In this document: positions 38,701 to 49,299 of the stretch, piece after piece
Position numbering within the stretch: position 1 is the first letter of the stretch
Layout: each line of letters opens with the position of its first letter
Origin: Acanthochlamys bracteata
Taxonomy: Eukaryota > Streptophyta > Magnoliopsida > Pandanales > Velloziaceae
DNA length: 64,000 nucleotides
Reading direction: 5' to 3'
Assembly (NCBI GenBank): GCA_019914995.1
Contig: CM034129.1
Location: 8,053,725 to 8,117,724 of the forward strand
Made by a program: the position numbers and the translations under genes
Notes under the pieces: generated by a model
The model's database searches: none
The model's input: only the letters and a program-made list of their open reading frames with translations
What the model was told of the DNA's origin: nothing

Positions 38701-41190
38701 TGAAGACCTTGAGCTTGACGATGATGATGATGAAGAGGGAGATGATTAGTCTCATTATGACTTTATGAGGACATGCTCTAATTGTTGTTGTTAAGCACTT
38801 TTAACTTTGAAGAATTATGGAAGTTTATTGATGTTTAACACTTATAAGCATGCATTATAGCTTGCTTCTGTATTTGCTTTTGTTTTGTAGCAGGCTTATT
38901 ATAGCAAACTTAGAATGATTTAATGTTTTGAATTTTGTTTGGTTTTTTTGTATTTGCTGGAATGGTATTCAAATATGCAACATATGGAACAAGTATTCAA
39001 ATTTACAATAGAGGAGTAGAGTTCAGGTAGGCTCTCTAGAATCATGTGTTGCAGTCTTGCTGTTGCATAGGTAACATTTCCATATCTTTTTACTTGGCAT
39101 AAAGAGACTAAAATGGTTTTGCTGATTTTAATGTTCTTTTATGAAACTTTTGTCAGGTATCGATATTTATGCTTTCAAATTCAAGATGGTGGCTAGATGA
39201 AACTTGTCCGTCAGTAAGTGAAATGCCTATGTTGTCGATTTGAAAGTTTCTTCTGCTATATGCATATTCTTTTCTTATGTTTATGGTGACCCCTCAAGTG
39301 GTGATCGGACGCCAAAGCAAAAGGTGAAGCTGAAAGTTACAGAAGAGAAACTACTAGATTTAATGCTGACGTACAACGGTGGAAGACCGAGAGCTGAGGT
39401 GATTCTTGATGGTTGTTTGTTGTTTCTTGTTCATTGTGTATCTTTTTGGCCTCATAACTATTCACCTTAGCTCTTCTGGCTCCTGCAGACAAAGCTGAAA
39501 AATGCTGTTCAATTGCAAGATATATTAGATGCAACAAGAATGCTGGTTCCATGTTCTAGGTATGGATCTTTAATTAGAGTTGGGTTTTCTCTTTGTCATG
39601 ATGATTTTATGTTGTAAACTTATGGGTATAACATCTTTTAGAATATGTCATTTTGTGGAACATAAAAGGTTATGAAGTTCTACACATTTTTTAGCCATTT
39701 ATCTTGCTTTCAGGTTGGTGAGATGAGCTTTACTTGATAAGGTGGTCAGTAACTAATATGCTGATGGCAGTTTATATCTGTTAAACATCTTGCTGTTAGG
39801 TTAGCAAATATTTGTTTTTTTTTTTCCCTGTAAAGGTTGAAGTTCATTTTCTTTTTTCTTTTCTAGTCTGCAAGTTTTGGAACTTGAACTTTATATCATA
39901 CTGAAGCTTGATTTCATCTGGATTGATGTAAAATTGTGCCAGCATTATGATTTGGACAATGATTGGAACAGAATTTTAGAAGCTCTAACTATATAGATTA
40001 ACTTCCTTTATAACGTAAGAGGCAAAAGTAGAGGCTTTAGGCATCAAGGAGTATGTTCCATGAGCACCAATTTCTTGAAAGATGGCCTTAAGTAGCAGAA
40101 ACTTGATTGGATTAAATTAATGAGGCCTAATTCAGGAGAATTATGTTATCTGAGTTCGAATACATGCATAAAGCCTGTCTTTGTTGAGAATTTTATAGCA
40201 AAAGACTTGATGTATATTTTCTGATTTCTTCTTGAGTGGTTACACAATAGGGTGATACAAGTTTCTTGTTCATAATCTTTACATTGGTTAATAACTTTAC
40301 TATTGTTGAAGTTTTTTGTCATTGTTGTGCAATTGAAAATCTCTGATGTTCTGGTGCTCTGAAAAAATCTCAGAACTCATTAGTTAGTAGCCTCTAGTGG
40401 TCTGGAAATTGGAAAAGGTTGTTGCTGAGTTGCCTCTGCCAGATCTCTTACAATCTCAGTGTTGCTGCCTTGCTGGTGGGATGTCTCCAGTGCCAAGCCT
40501 AGTAAGCCTGTATATGCATACTTCATACATAAAAATTATCTCTAGTGCTGTTGAATTGCCTCCACTCTCCACTTAATTTTCAGGTTCAGCAGTAAGCCTA
40601 CATACATGATCCAGAGTTCCAGACAGTAAGGCTATTAAAGGAGGCAACCCTCCACTGGTAAGCCTGTATACATGAAAGTTTTTGTAAACAGTTAAGACTT
40701 TTTTCAAATGCATTCCAAAGTTGATTTATTATTTGAATTGTTTATATCAAACAATTTGTGTTTACAGGATAGTGAGTCAAGTACTTCTCTTGGTTCCAAA
40801 ATCTCTACAGCCTCCTGCAGGCATAGAAAAATGCTGCCCCTTATTGTATGTATAAGTAATTATAGTGTAGATAGTTTGTTCTTTATAATGTATAAAACAT
40901 AGAGATTTTACTATATTTTAGGTCTTTTGGTTATTGTTTTAAATATTGTTGCTGAAAAAACATGAAACATGTAATTTCAAAAACATATTCATATTTCTTA
41001 TATACAATTTTTTTTAATTTTTAAATAGTTGCTATAGTGTCTATACTTGTATTATAATATATTAATATTTATTTGATAATCCAATTTGACCCAGTGGGTT
41101 GACCCGATGATCCGTCTAGTTAACCGGTGACTCGATGATCCGATAATTTTTCCGGATCGTTAACCGAGTTCGATATCATTTGTTAACTAT
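35722..41190 (+). mobile_element. Probable decayed hAT transposon, approximate limits
   Basis: A transposase pseudogene (36096-38749) is bracketed by unusual GC-rich segments in an AT-rich setting. The left one (35735-35870) contains CGATCCGG, GACCCG and GTCGACCCGAT; the right one (41085-41175) contains GTTGACCCGATGATCC and CCGGATCG, the left motifs inverted. Such subterminal repeats are typical of hAT elements. The exact termini and 8-bp target duplication were not found, so the limits are approximate. Confidence 0.45.
36096..38749 (+). pseudogene. hAT transposase pseudogene (BED finger, DUF659, dimerisation region)
   Basis: Domain order is that of plant hAT transposases. First comes a BED zinc finger (DPAWSHC, then FICSYCSRIFGGGGINRVKQH). 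Then DUF659 (TGCTIMADGWSNRNRKTLINF, SVDASDASKT, VVHFVTDNASNYVAA), and then a C-terminal region ending in an acidic DDDDDEEGDD tail with stop at 38747-38749. Lesions: a frame change near an A-run at about 36527-36535; TAG at 36932-36934; about 20 residues missing between NYVAA and HCINL; a frame change near 37495; TAG at 37786; further stops near 38220-38260. At least two introns may separate the last blocks (GTAATA...TTAG near 38345-38429, GTAAG...TAG near 38592-38687). It cannot make an intact transposase. Confidence 0.88.
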
Positions 41191-41235
41191 TCTAACCAAA
41201 TTTTGCCTCACCATCAAAATTTCTCATTATAGTTT

Positions 41236-41240
<5 letters not shown>
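38750..41240 (+). other. Downstream hAT region with exon-like fragments
   Basis: Contains splice-bounded open pieces of unknown identity. 39284-39400 reads [18 protein letters not shown] and continues [20 protein letters not shown] up to a GTGATT. 39490-39560, after TCCTGCAG, reads TKLKNAVQLQDILDATRMLV. The two could be consecutive exons of one gene, either captured host sequence or a host pseudogene. I do not recognise the family. The rest (39560-41240) shows no coding motif. Confidence 0.35.
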
Positions 41241-41280
<40 letters not shown>

Positions 41281-41312
41281 ATATATATATTATATATATA
41301 TTTATATAATGT
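41239..41312. repeat. AT dinucleotide microsatellite
   Basis: A run of about 17 AT units followed by interrupted TATA repeats, just beyond the probable hAT right end. Confidence 0.95.
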
Positions 41313-42017
41313 ATATATTTTTAAAAAAAATAATTTTCAATTTTTTGTAAATAAATTTTTTAATAATTTTAAAATAAATTATTTCTATAGAAAAGATTTA
41401 ATTTAATTTTAAAATTAAAAAATAAAATAAAAATTTAAATTTATTTGAAAATAAATTTGTACTTAGGGATGGTTTGAAAAAACTTATAAAATAAAATTTT
41501 TAAAATATAAAGTGATTTTGTTTTATTTCGATAAATAAATTTTATTATTTTGATAAAATAATTAAAAAATAAATAATAATAAATATTATTATACAAAATT
41601 TTTAAAATATTTTTTTATACTTTATAAATTTAAATAAATTTTTTAAATTTTGTAAAAAATATATTATAATTATAAATTAAAAAGTTATTTTTGAAAAAGT
41701 ATTTGTAAAACAGTACCTTAGAATCTCAAGAAAAGTAGCATCATATAGGTGTTAGAATTTCTTCCGAGTGATTTTGCGATGGACGCCTCGTACTTTCATG
41801 AAAATGCCAATTTAATGCGCCTACAGGTTTTGATTGCAAATTGTAAGATTAAGTTTGGTATTGCAACATTACCAGCAACGGAAAAAAAACATTGTTTACG
41901 GGTTCGGTATCGAAGAAAAAACATACAAAAATTTCGTAGTAAATAATAAGTATCCGTTTTCATCAATCCTTTCTTCTGCAGACAATTTTTGTAAATTAAT
42001 ATAATTATTGCTATTAA

Positions 42018-42271
42018 GAGCGTGTTTATTTTAGTATGAAGTCTGTATAAAATAAATTCAGAATTTGAATATGACTTTGATAAAAATTAAATATTTATAT
42101 TTATTTTATATTAAAAGTAAGTTTAAAAGTAAAATTTTTAGATTTAAAATTTAACTTTTAAAAGTGAACTTTTATTAAAAAATTATTTTCAAATATATAG
42201 TTTTTGTTTAAAAGTGAGTTAAAATTAAAAATAAGTTTTAAAAATAAATTTAGATTGTAAGCAACTAACCT
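42018..42271. mobile_element. Possible Tourist-like MITE, family B
   Basis: A 254-bp AT-rich segment beginning GAGCGTGTTTATTTTAG and flanked by TAA on both sides (42015-42017, 42272-42274). The left end matches family B (GGTGTGTTTAC type); the right end is more diverged. Confidence 0.4.
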
Positions 42272-45172
42272 CTAAAGTGCAACCAAGCATGCATTTTCCT
42301 AGCTAACCCGAACATTGAATTGAAACTGAACAAAACTATTTTGATTACTATAATTAGTGATGATCATGAAAATAAAACATACAATTAACTGCACTATCAG
42401 TATGTCTATAATGATTTTGTCTCCAGATTTTTATACGCCGGCGTTAATAAGGTATTGTTATTGTTAGGATCACCGTCTCTAAAGAATGAAAATTGATAAA
42501 TTTGCAAGATTAATGCTCTATTTATTTAAAAGCGTGTTTTTATCTTAAAATAAACATATTTTTTTAAAAATATTTAAAAAATAAATGATTAAAAATATTT
42601 AATAATTTTGAGGTTGTTTTATATAAAAAGTAAATTTAAAAAATAAACTTTATTTAATTTAATTTAGTTTAAATATATTATTTATTTTGTATCAAAATTG
42701 AGTTTGGAAATTTTTTTTAATAGGTCTGTAAAGATGCTCTCAGATGAATGCTTTAAAAACAAATATCTAGTACTACTAATAAGCGATATGAGGTTAAAGA
42801 TTTATTTCAAATATATTAAATTTTATTTTTTTAAAATTTATTTATTTTATGTATTTTAATTATTATTTTGAATTATATTTTATCAAAATTTAATTTTATA
42901 TTTAATTTTATTTATTTCAAATTTTATTTTTATCGAATTTTATTTTTATAAAATTCTGTTACCTATATTTAAAAAAAATTATAAATTTCTTTAGCATACT
43001 CGCACTCCAGCGATGAGAATTTGCCATAGGAACTGACAGTAGGAACTACATTAGAACTCGTTTCACGGTAGAGCAAGAGGAATTTGACTGAATAAGAACA
43101 TAAGGTAGTAGGCATTGTCTAGTGATAGTTAACTAACGTAACGATCAAATTAAAATAAAAAAACCTTGATGTGATGGATCTATAAGAATAGCATCCTAGT
43201 CTTTTGCTTTTGTTTCCTTCTAAATATATAAATTTTGTACAGTATCATCATTACTTAATTGGATTTATTTTGTTTTAAATCATGAGTTTTCAAGCGGTCA
43301 TGTTTTGTAATTTAGCGGGTGTTTGAAAAAATTTATAAAATAAATTTTTTGAATAAAAATATTTTTATTATTTTTAAGAAACGAATTTTATTTTTTTTAT
43401 TTTTAAAAAATAATAAAAATATACACTAAAAAAATTTTAATTTTGTAAAATTTTTCTTATTTTTTAATTTTTAATAAATTTTTTATATACTTATAAAATA
43501 TATAAATATAAAATAATAAAAAAAATTAAAAAGTAGCGTTTGCTATACCGAACGCGCTCTAAATCTTCGATGGGAGCAGAAGTCTACGAATGAATGTAGA
43601 TTGCACCGACTTCTTAATTTTCATCATAAAGTTGTGTAATTGTTACTAAATATTGATCCTTAATGAATCAATTATCGAAACCTAAACCAGTGCTTAAATT
43701 TTGAAAAAGCTTTTTTAAAACAATTATTTTAAGACTTTCAAAAAAATAAATTAAAAAATTATACATATAAAAATTCAGTTTGTGTTTCTTTAATTTTTTA
43801 TATTTTCTAAAAATAATTTTAAAGAAATTTTTTAAAAGGTCAAATGCAAGCGATTCGACACCACGTTTCAGAAATAATTTTTTAATTTTTAATTTTATAA
43901 CTTTTAATAAATTTTTATAATATTTTATAAAATTTATTTAGAAATTTTAAAAATATAAAATAATTTTATTTGATAGTATTTTTTATTTGAATTTTTATTT
44001 TCTAAATAATATGATTTATTTATCAAATGAAATAAAAATATTTTGTTTTTTAAAATACTTTACTTATATTAAATTTCGATGATCTTTCATGTCGATATTG
44101 ATGTGTGCTCTAGCTTCACTGACAAATTCGCGTCCAGATGTGGCCGTTATTTTTTCGAACTAATGCTTCAAAATAGCTGAAACCACTTTTCGTTTTGAAT
44201 CAGCTCTGCTTAAAAATGTTTACAGCTATTTTGTAACTACTTTTTTTTGTATATTGTGATTTCATTTTGGTTTTTTCCGTACATAAAATCGATTAAATTA
44301 AAACATTTGATATATAAATTAATAAATTTTAATTATTATTACCATCAAAATTAATTAAAAACTATCAATATTAATATGTCCACCTATCTTTCTAATAAAG
44401 CAATGGAAGCTTCATGCAACACAACATACACCGGCGTAACAAAGTAAAAGATGACACAAGTATCTTAAGATGCCGTAAAGTTAATCTTTTTAACTCCTTT
44501 TTATTTTAATATTATATTTTATTATAATTTTTTATAATATTAAAAAAATATATAAAATAATTTTAAAAGTATAAAAATTTATAGATATTTTTTATTTTAG
44601 AAAAGTATAATTTTAAACGTATTTCTAAACATTCCCTAATGTGCCTCCAACTTTTTGACTGCCAAAAAAGCAAACTGTCCGTGCCAGTTTGAAACGCGCC
44701 TGATCCAGCTTGGCTCCAGATGATTTGTTCCGAGTGCAAAAAAAATGTGTTTGGGTACTTTCGGGTGAAGTCACGCCATTCCACCTGAGAAACGAAAGTG
44801 TTTCCACCGCCTTCCTCTTTCTTCTTACCATTTATTAAATTTATTTACTTTCTTATTTTAAATAAACTTTGTAATTTGTGTGTTATTAGATATATTTTTT
44901 TAATTTATTTTTATGAGATAAATAAATTAAATTTATTTATTTAGAAAATTATCTAAAAATTTGTCCTTAAACGATTCCTCCTATAATCCTACCTGAACCG
45001 TCTTCCAAACTACCCAAATACATATTGTTTTTGCAATATGAGACTACTGAAACTCTATTTTCGCTATACTGACCCTTCAAGAAAAGATGCATACTTTTTT
45101 CGGTATCTTGTTATAGATACTAAGCCTGTTCCGTACACATACATAGTATCAGGCTACAGAATCAAAGGCTAA

Positions 45173-45399
45173 CGGTGTGTTTACCAATCCCTTTAATTCT
45201 ATTTTTCTAAACTTATTTTTAATATAAAATTAAAATTTTAAAATGAATTTTTCTATTAATTTTTTTCAAAACTTATTTTAAAACTTACTATTAATACAAA
45301 ATTTATATAAAATATATTTTTTAATAAATATTTTTTATTGTTGATTTAGTTTTTAAACTTATTTTTTAAAAATAAATTTACCTTAAAGTAAACACACCC
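45173..45399. mobile_element. Tourist-like MITE, family B
   Basis: A 227-bp element with left end CGGTGTGTTTAC and right end GTAAACACACCC (inverted repeat of about 12 bases), flanked by TAA on both sides (45170-45172, 45400-45402). The interior is A/T-rich without coding capacity. The three-base duplication and length fit Tourist-like PIF/Harbinger elements. Confidence 0.75.
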
Positions 45400-47296
45400 T
45401 AAGACCAAGCTTCCATAAAAAAAGCTTTTAATTTTTAATAACTTTTTATAATATTTATAAAAATTATTAATAATTTGGAAATATAAAGAGTTTAAATAAA
45501 ATAAAACTTTTTATTAATTATTTTCATTATTTTTAAATAAAAAAATAATAAAACTTATTTATCGAAATGTAATAAAAATAGTTTTTATTTAAAAGTATAT
45601 TTTTTAAAAGTACTTTTAAAAGCATTCTAGATTTAGAAACTCTGGCTACTTAAAAAAAGCCTTATTAAGGAAATGTTTAGAAGTGCTTATTAAAAAAATA
45701 TTTTTTAAACAAAAAAGATATTTTGAGAATTCTTAAAAAATAAGATTTATTTTTTTTATTTCAGAAAAAATAAAAAAATATAATTAATACAAATATTTTA
45801 TGACGTAGAATTTTTTTGTACTATTAAAAGTTTTTAGATAATTTTATAAAATATTTTTAAAATTATATTAAAATATATAAAATTAAAAATTAAAAAAAAA
45901 AAGCTTCCCCAAATATAGCTTTGGCATAATATATATCATGCCAAACACCATAACGATGGTGTGACAAAGGATCCACCTTCCGAAGGGAAGGAGGTGGTTG
46001 GGGAGGTTTTGAGTAGTATTAAGTGTGTTCTTTTATACAAGAAATAATTATATAAAAATAAATTTAAAAATTTTATATAATATAAATTATATATTTGATA
46101 ATTATGTGTATACAAAAATTACTTACAAATTAAAAGATACACTTTTTATATGGCTCTCAGTCAATAAACAATATAATAACTTCCAATTAAAAAATTAATT
46201 TTTTTATAATTTTAGAAATTATAAATGTAAAAACCAAAATAAGATTAGAACTCTGTTTAGATGGAAATATTTAATAGTTGTTTATTATTTTATAAGATTT
46301 TTTTCAAGCTTATGGTTTATGTTTTGAACTTTTCTAACCAGTTAAGCTTGTGTAGTAATTTTTATTAAAAATGGATTGAATTTAATAATTTTGAAAATTT
46401 GGTAATCAATAAGTTTCAAATTGAAAGTTATGAAAATAAACTGAAAGTAACTTTTCAAAAGAATCTTTTACAACTATGAAATTTAAACAAAAAACTCCTA
46501 TCTTAAAAATATCTTTTTATTGAAATATATTTCCTCAAACGGATCTAAAGAATCCAGCACAAAAAGAGTTGATATAAATATGTATAGCACTAGTGAAGGG
46601 ATAAATCTTGCAATTAGAAAAAGTTGATATAAATTGTGTAAAAATTTGACGGAGATATTCGAGAATACTTAAATACAAAATTTAAAAAGTTATTGTAATT
46701 TTAAAAAATTTTAGTTTAATTTTTTGTTAAACATTATATTATTATAATTTAATAATTACTTTTTAGTTAATTTTTAAACTTAATATTAAAATAAAAGAAT
46801 TAATAAAATTTAAAAAACAGTAACAAATACAGTCAAACATGTCCTAATAAACAAAATGAATTAAATAATAATTTTTACCAAATAATAAGTTTTTACCAAA
46901 ATAATAATGGAACAAAATAATAAACAAAATAGTAGTCGTGAGGGTTAGCTCTTGCTATTACCAAACTTCCTACTTATATTACTGCAATCATGTTCACCCC
47001 ACCGCATTCTAAATTTATAATGAAACCAAATTTCGGAACGATTATTTTAAAAATGAAAATTTTAAAATTAAGAGTATTTATTTTTTAAAAATAAATTGTA
47101 TGTTTTATAAATAATAAATAATAAAATTCAACGTAAAATTTTATAAATTTTATAAATATTTTATTAAATATTTTATAAAAATATTTAAACTATACAATTT
47201 TATAAAAATTAAAAATGGTTTTTGGAAACGGTTGGGCAAATGTCCAATTCGTCTTCTCACTCAAAATAAAAACATTTCCGTGTCTCCTCGAACTCG

Positions 47297-47303
47297 TATA
47301 TAT
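47297..47303 (+). promoter_or_regulatory. Probable TATA box of the JINGUBANG-like gene
   Basis: TATATAT about 70 bases ahead of the chosen ATG at 47367, in a pyrimidine-rich setting. Its position argues that the in-frame ATG at 47232 is upstream of transcription and not the real start. Confidence 0.5.
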
Positions 47304-47366
47304 CACCTGCTCTCTTTTGCTTTTTTTCTTCCAGATTCTCCGTCACACTCAATTCATTCCGACCAA

Positions 47367-48701
47367 ATGCTCCTCGGCAGCCTCTGCTCTGCTTCCGCTG
47401 CTGCAACCGAAAACAGCAGCACAACTTCTTCTTCACCTTCTTTCTCCAGAAACTCAGCTTCAGACAACCCTCGTTCGACCAGCAGCTCTGCATCTGTAGA
47501 ATCTTCGTCATCCCTTGTTTCTTTCCCTTCTCTTCCTTCTCTTTCCCTTTCTTCGTCATCTTCTTATTATCATATGAGAGCGAACCTTCTAACTTCTTTC
47601 TACTCAAAACCTTCTTCTTCAAACAACTCTGCCGCCGTAGCCCTCGCGCTATCTTCTTCTTCCAATCTTCTTTACTGCGCTTGGGAGACGGAAATCTCCG
47701 TCTACGATATCCAAGCTTTACGCGAAGTTAGTACATTTACTGCACCTTCTGGTGCCGGTGCTGCAAAATCTGTCGCTGTTCTTACTGACGGCCGCGTTCT
47801 TACGGCTCACCAGGACCGCCGTGTTCGTGTTTGGAAACCTGATCAGAACAAGACCAACAGTCTTCAGCAACACCGCCTTGTCGCGACGCTTCCAACAACA
47901 ACCGATCGCTTCCTCCGGTTACCAGTACCGAGCAACTACGTCTCCGTTCGGCGTCACCACCGTCTCCTCTGGATCGAGCATGCTGATACCGTCTCTGGTA
48001 TCGCAGCACATGAAAAATTTCTCTACTCTGTTTCTTGGGACAAGACTCTTAAAATATGGGACTCCTGTACTCTCCGTTGTATAGAGTCTATGCGCGCTCA
48101 CGATGATGCAGTTAACGCCGTTACGGTCTCGCCTAACGGAACCGTGTACACAGGCTCCGGCGACGGGTGCATACGTGCTTGGGTTCTTAGCAGCAAGCGG
48201 CACACCTTGGTTGCAACACTTGAAAAACACAAATCAGCAATCAACGCTCTCGCAACAAGCTCGGATGGCACTGTTCTGTACTCCGGTGCAGGTGATAGAG
48301 CAGTGATCGTTTGGGAACGAGAAGACAGTGCTAACCACATGGTTGTTGTTGGTGCTTTGCACGGGCACACGCGTGCAGTGCTGGCGATCGCCTGTGTTGG
48401 CATGATTGTACTGACTGGATCAGCGGATCGGACGGTGAGGGTTTGGCGGAGAGGAATGAACGGTAAGGATTATAGTTGTTTGGGAGTGCTTGATGGGCAT
48501 AGCAGAGGTGTTCGGTCTCTGGCAGCTCTGGCTGTTAAACCAACTGATAAAGTTGGAGACGAAGAAGAAGAGTTCCGGGTTTGTAGTGGGAGTTTGGATG
48601 GTGAAGTTCGGGTCTGGCAAATCCAGGTTGCATCCGCTACTAAAGGATCCGACTCCGATAACAGTCAGCTAGCAGTCAACGAGCAAGAAGTAAGGTTTTG
48701 A
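47367..48701 (+). CDS. JINGUBANG-like WD40-repeat protein
   Basis: A single exon of 444 residues. After a Ser-rich N-terminus (residues 1-75) comes LLTSFYSK and then seven WD40 blades: HQDRRVRVWK, SWDKTLKIWD, GSGDGCIRAWV, GAGDRAVIVWERE, GSADRTVRVWRR and SGSLDGEVRVWQ are the clearest blade ends. The segment VATLPTTTDRFLRLPVPSNYVSVRRHHRLLWIEH, with AHDDAVNAVTVSPNG after it, is typical of the plant JINGUBANG group. The founding Arabidopsis member restrains pollen germination through interaction with TCP4; most relatives are uncharacterised. The start at 47367 is chosen over 47232 because a TATA-like box lies between them and the extra 45 residues look non-coding. Codon use is GC-richer than the flanks. 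Confidence 0.9.
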   Translation: MLLGSLCSASAAATENSSTTSSSPSFSRNSASDNPRSTSSSASVESSSSLVSFPSLPSLSLSSSSSYYHMRANLLTSFYSKPSSSNNSAAVALALSSSSNLLYCAWETEISVYDIQALREVSTFTAPSGAGAAKSVAVLTDGRVLTAHQDRRVRVWKPDQNKTNSLQQHRLVATLPTTTDRFLRLPVPSNYVSVRRHHRLLWIEHADTVSGIAAHEKFLYSVSWDKTLKIWDSCTLRCIESMRAHDDAVNAVTVSPNGTVYTGSGDGCIRAWVLSSKRHTLVATLEKHKSAINALATSSDGTVLYSGAGDRAVIVWEREDSANHMVVVGALHGHTRAVLAIACVGMIVLTGSADRTVRVWRRGMNGKDYSCLGVLDGHSRGVRSLAALAVKPTDKVGDEEEEFRVCSGSLDGEVRVWQIQVASATKGSDSDNSQLAVNEQEVRF

Positions 48702-48919
48702 ATTTGAGTCGAGTAAAAAAGGAAGGAGGTGACTTTCTTGGGAGAGTGAAAACACTCGAAAAGGTAGTCAGTTCCGGGCTTGTAAGAAAACGGGATGAAA
48801 CCATTGCATACCAGTTCTTGTTTTCTGGATGGAATCATGGAACTATTGAAAAACCAGTTCTTGTTTTCTGGAAACGCTATGTAGAGTTCGGTTGTTACAC
48901 CGACTTCCTCGTTGATTGA

Positions 48920-49258
48920 TTCTGAAATTCAGTGCTAAGATTTCTTAGGAAACTTGTGTGGTTTGCTATTTTATTTTTCATCTATATATAAGGTTATGCT
49001 ATTAATGTACATGTACTGCTATTATAATATTAAAATTCTTTTATATAGCTTTGGTTTCTATTTTGTAGAAGCTTTTGTAGAACAATATTTAGAATTTTTT
49101 TGGTTTAAAGCGAAAGACGACACATTTTAGCAAACAACCTTTAGGGCATGTTTAGCGCTCAACCTTTTTTAGTTTACTATTCCATTTCAAATTTTCGGTT
49201 TTCTATAAAATTTTTAATAGTACTTCAAAATAATTAAATTTGCAATTAATTATACTAA

Positions 49259-49299
<41 letters not shown>

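Larger units (their letters stand above)
41313..47200. other. AT-rich intergenic region with many small elements
   Basis: Almost 6 kb with no gene. Apart from the listed MITEs (42018, 45173), several AT-rich blocks have short GC-bearing ends that resemble non-autonomous elements: about 41465-41720, 43315-43559 (ends GCGGGTGTTTG and CGAACGCGCTC) and 45660-45910. Their target duplications are unclear. 44640-44830 is GC-richer with an open frame of no recognisable family. 45970-45998 has a small inverted repeat (CACCTTCC...GGAAGGAGGTG). Confidence 0.5.

Noticed and set aside
41239-41312. AT repeat as a possible origin or matrix-attachment site
   Set aside because: Simple microsatellites are frequent in plant DNA; nothing else supports a special role.
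44563-44831. Overlapping minus-strand frames of 68-73 codons
   Set aside because: In a small GC-richer patch surrounded by AT-rich element-like DNA; no motif.
47232-47366. Upstream in-frame ATG giving a 489-residue WD40 protein
   Set aside because: A TATA-like box lies between the two ATGs and the extra residues do not look like JINGUBANG-family sequence.
16309-48701. The two WD40 genes (ATG16 and JINGUBANG-like) as a functional pair
   Set aside because: Different subfamilies, opposite strands, 26 kb apart with repeats between; shared fold only.
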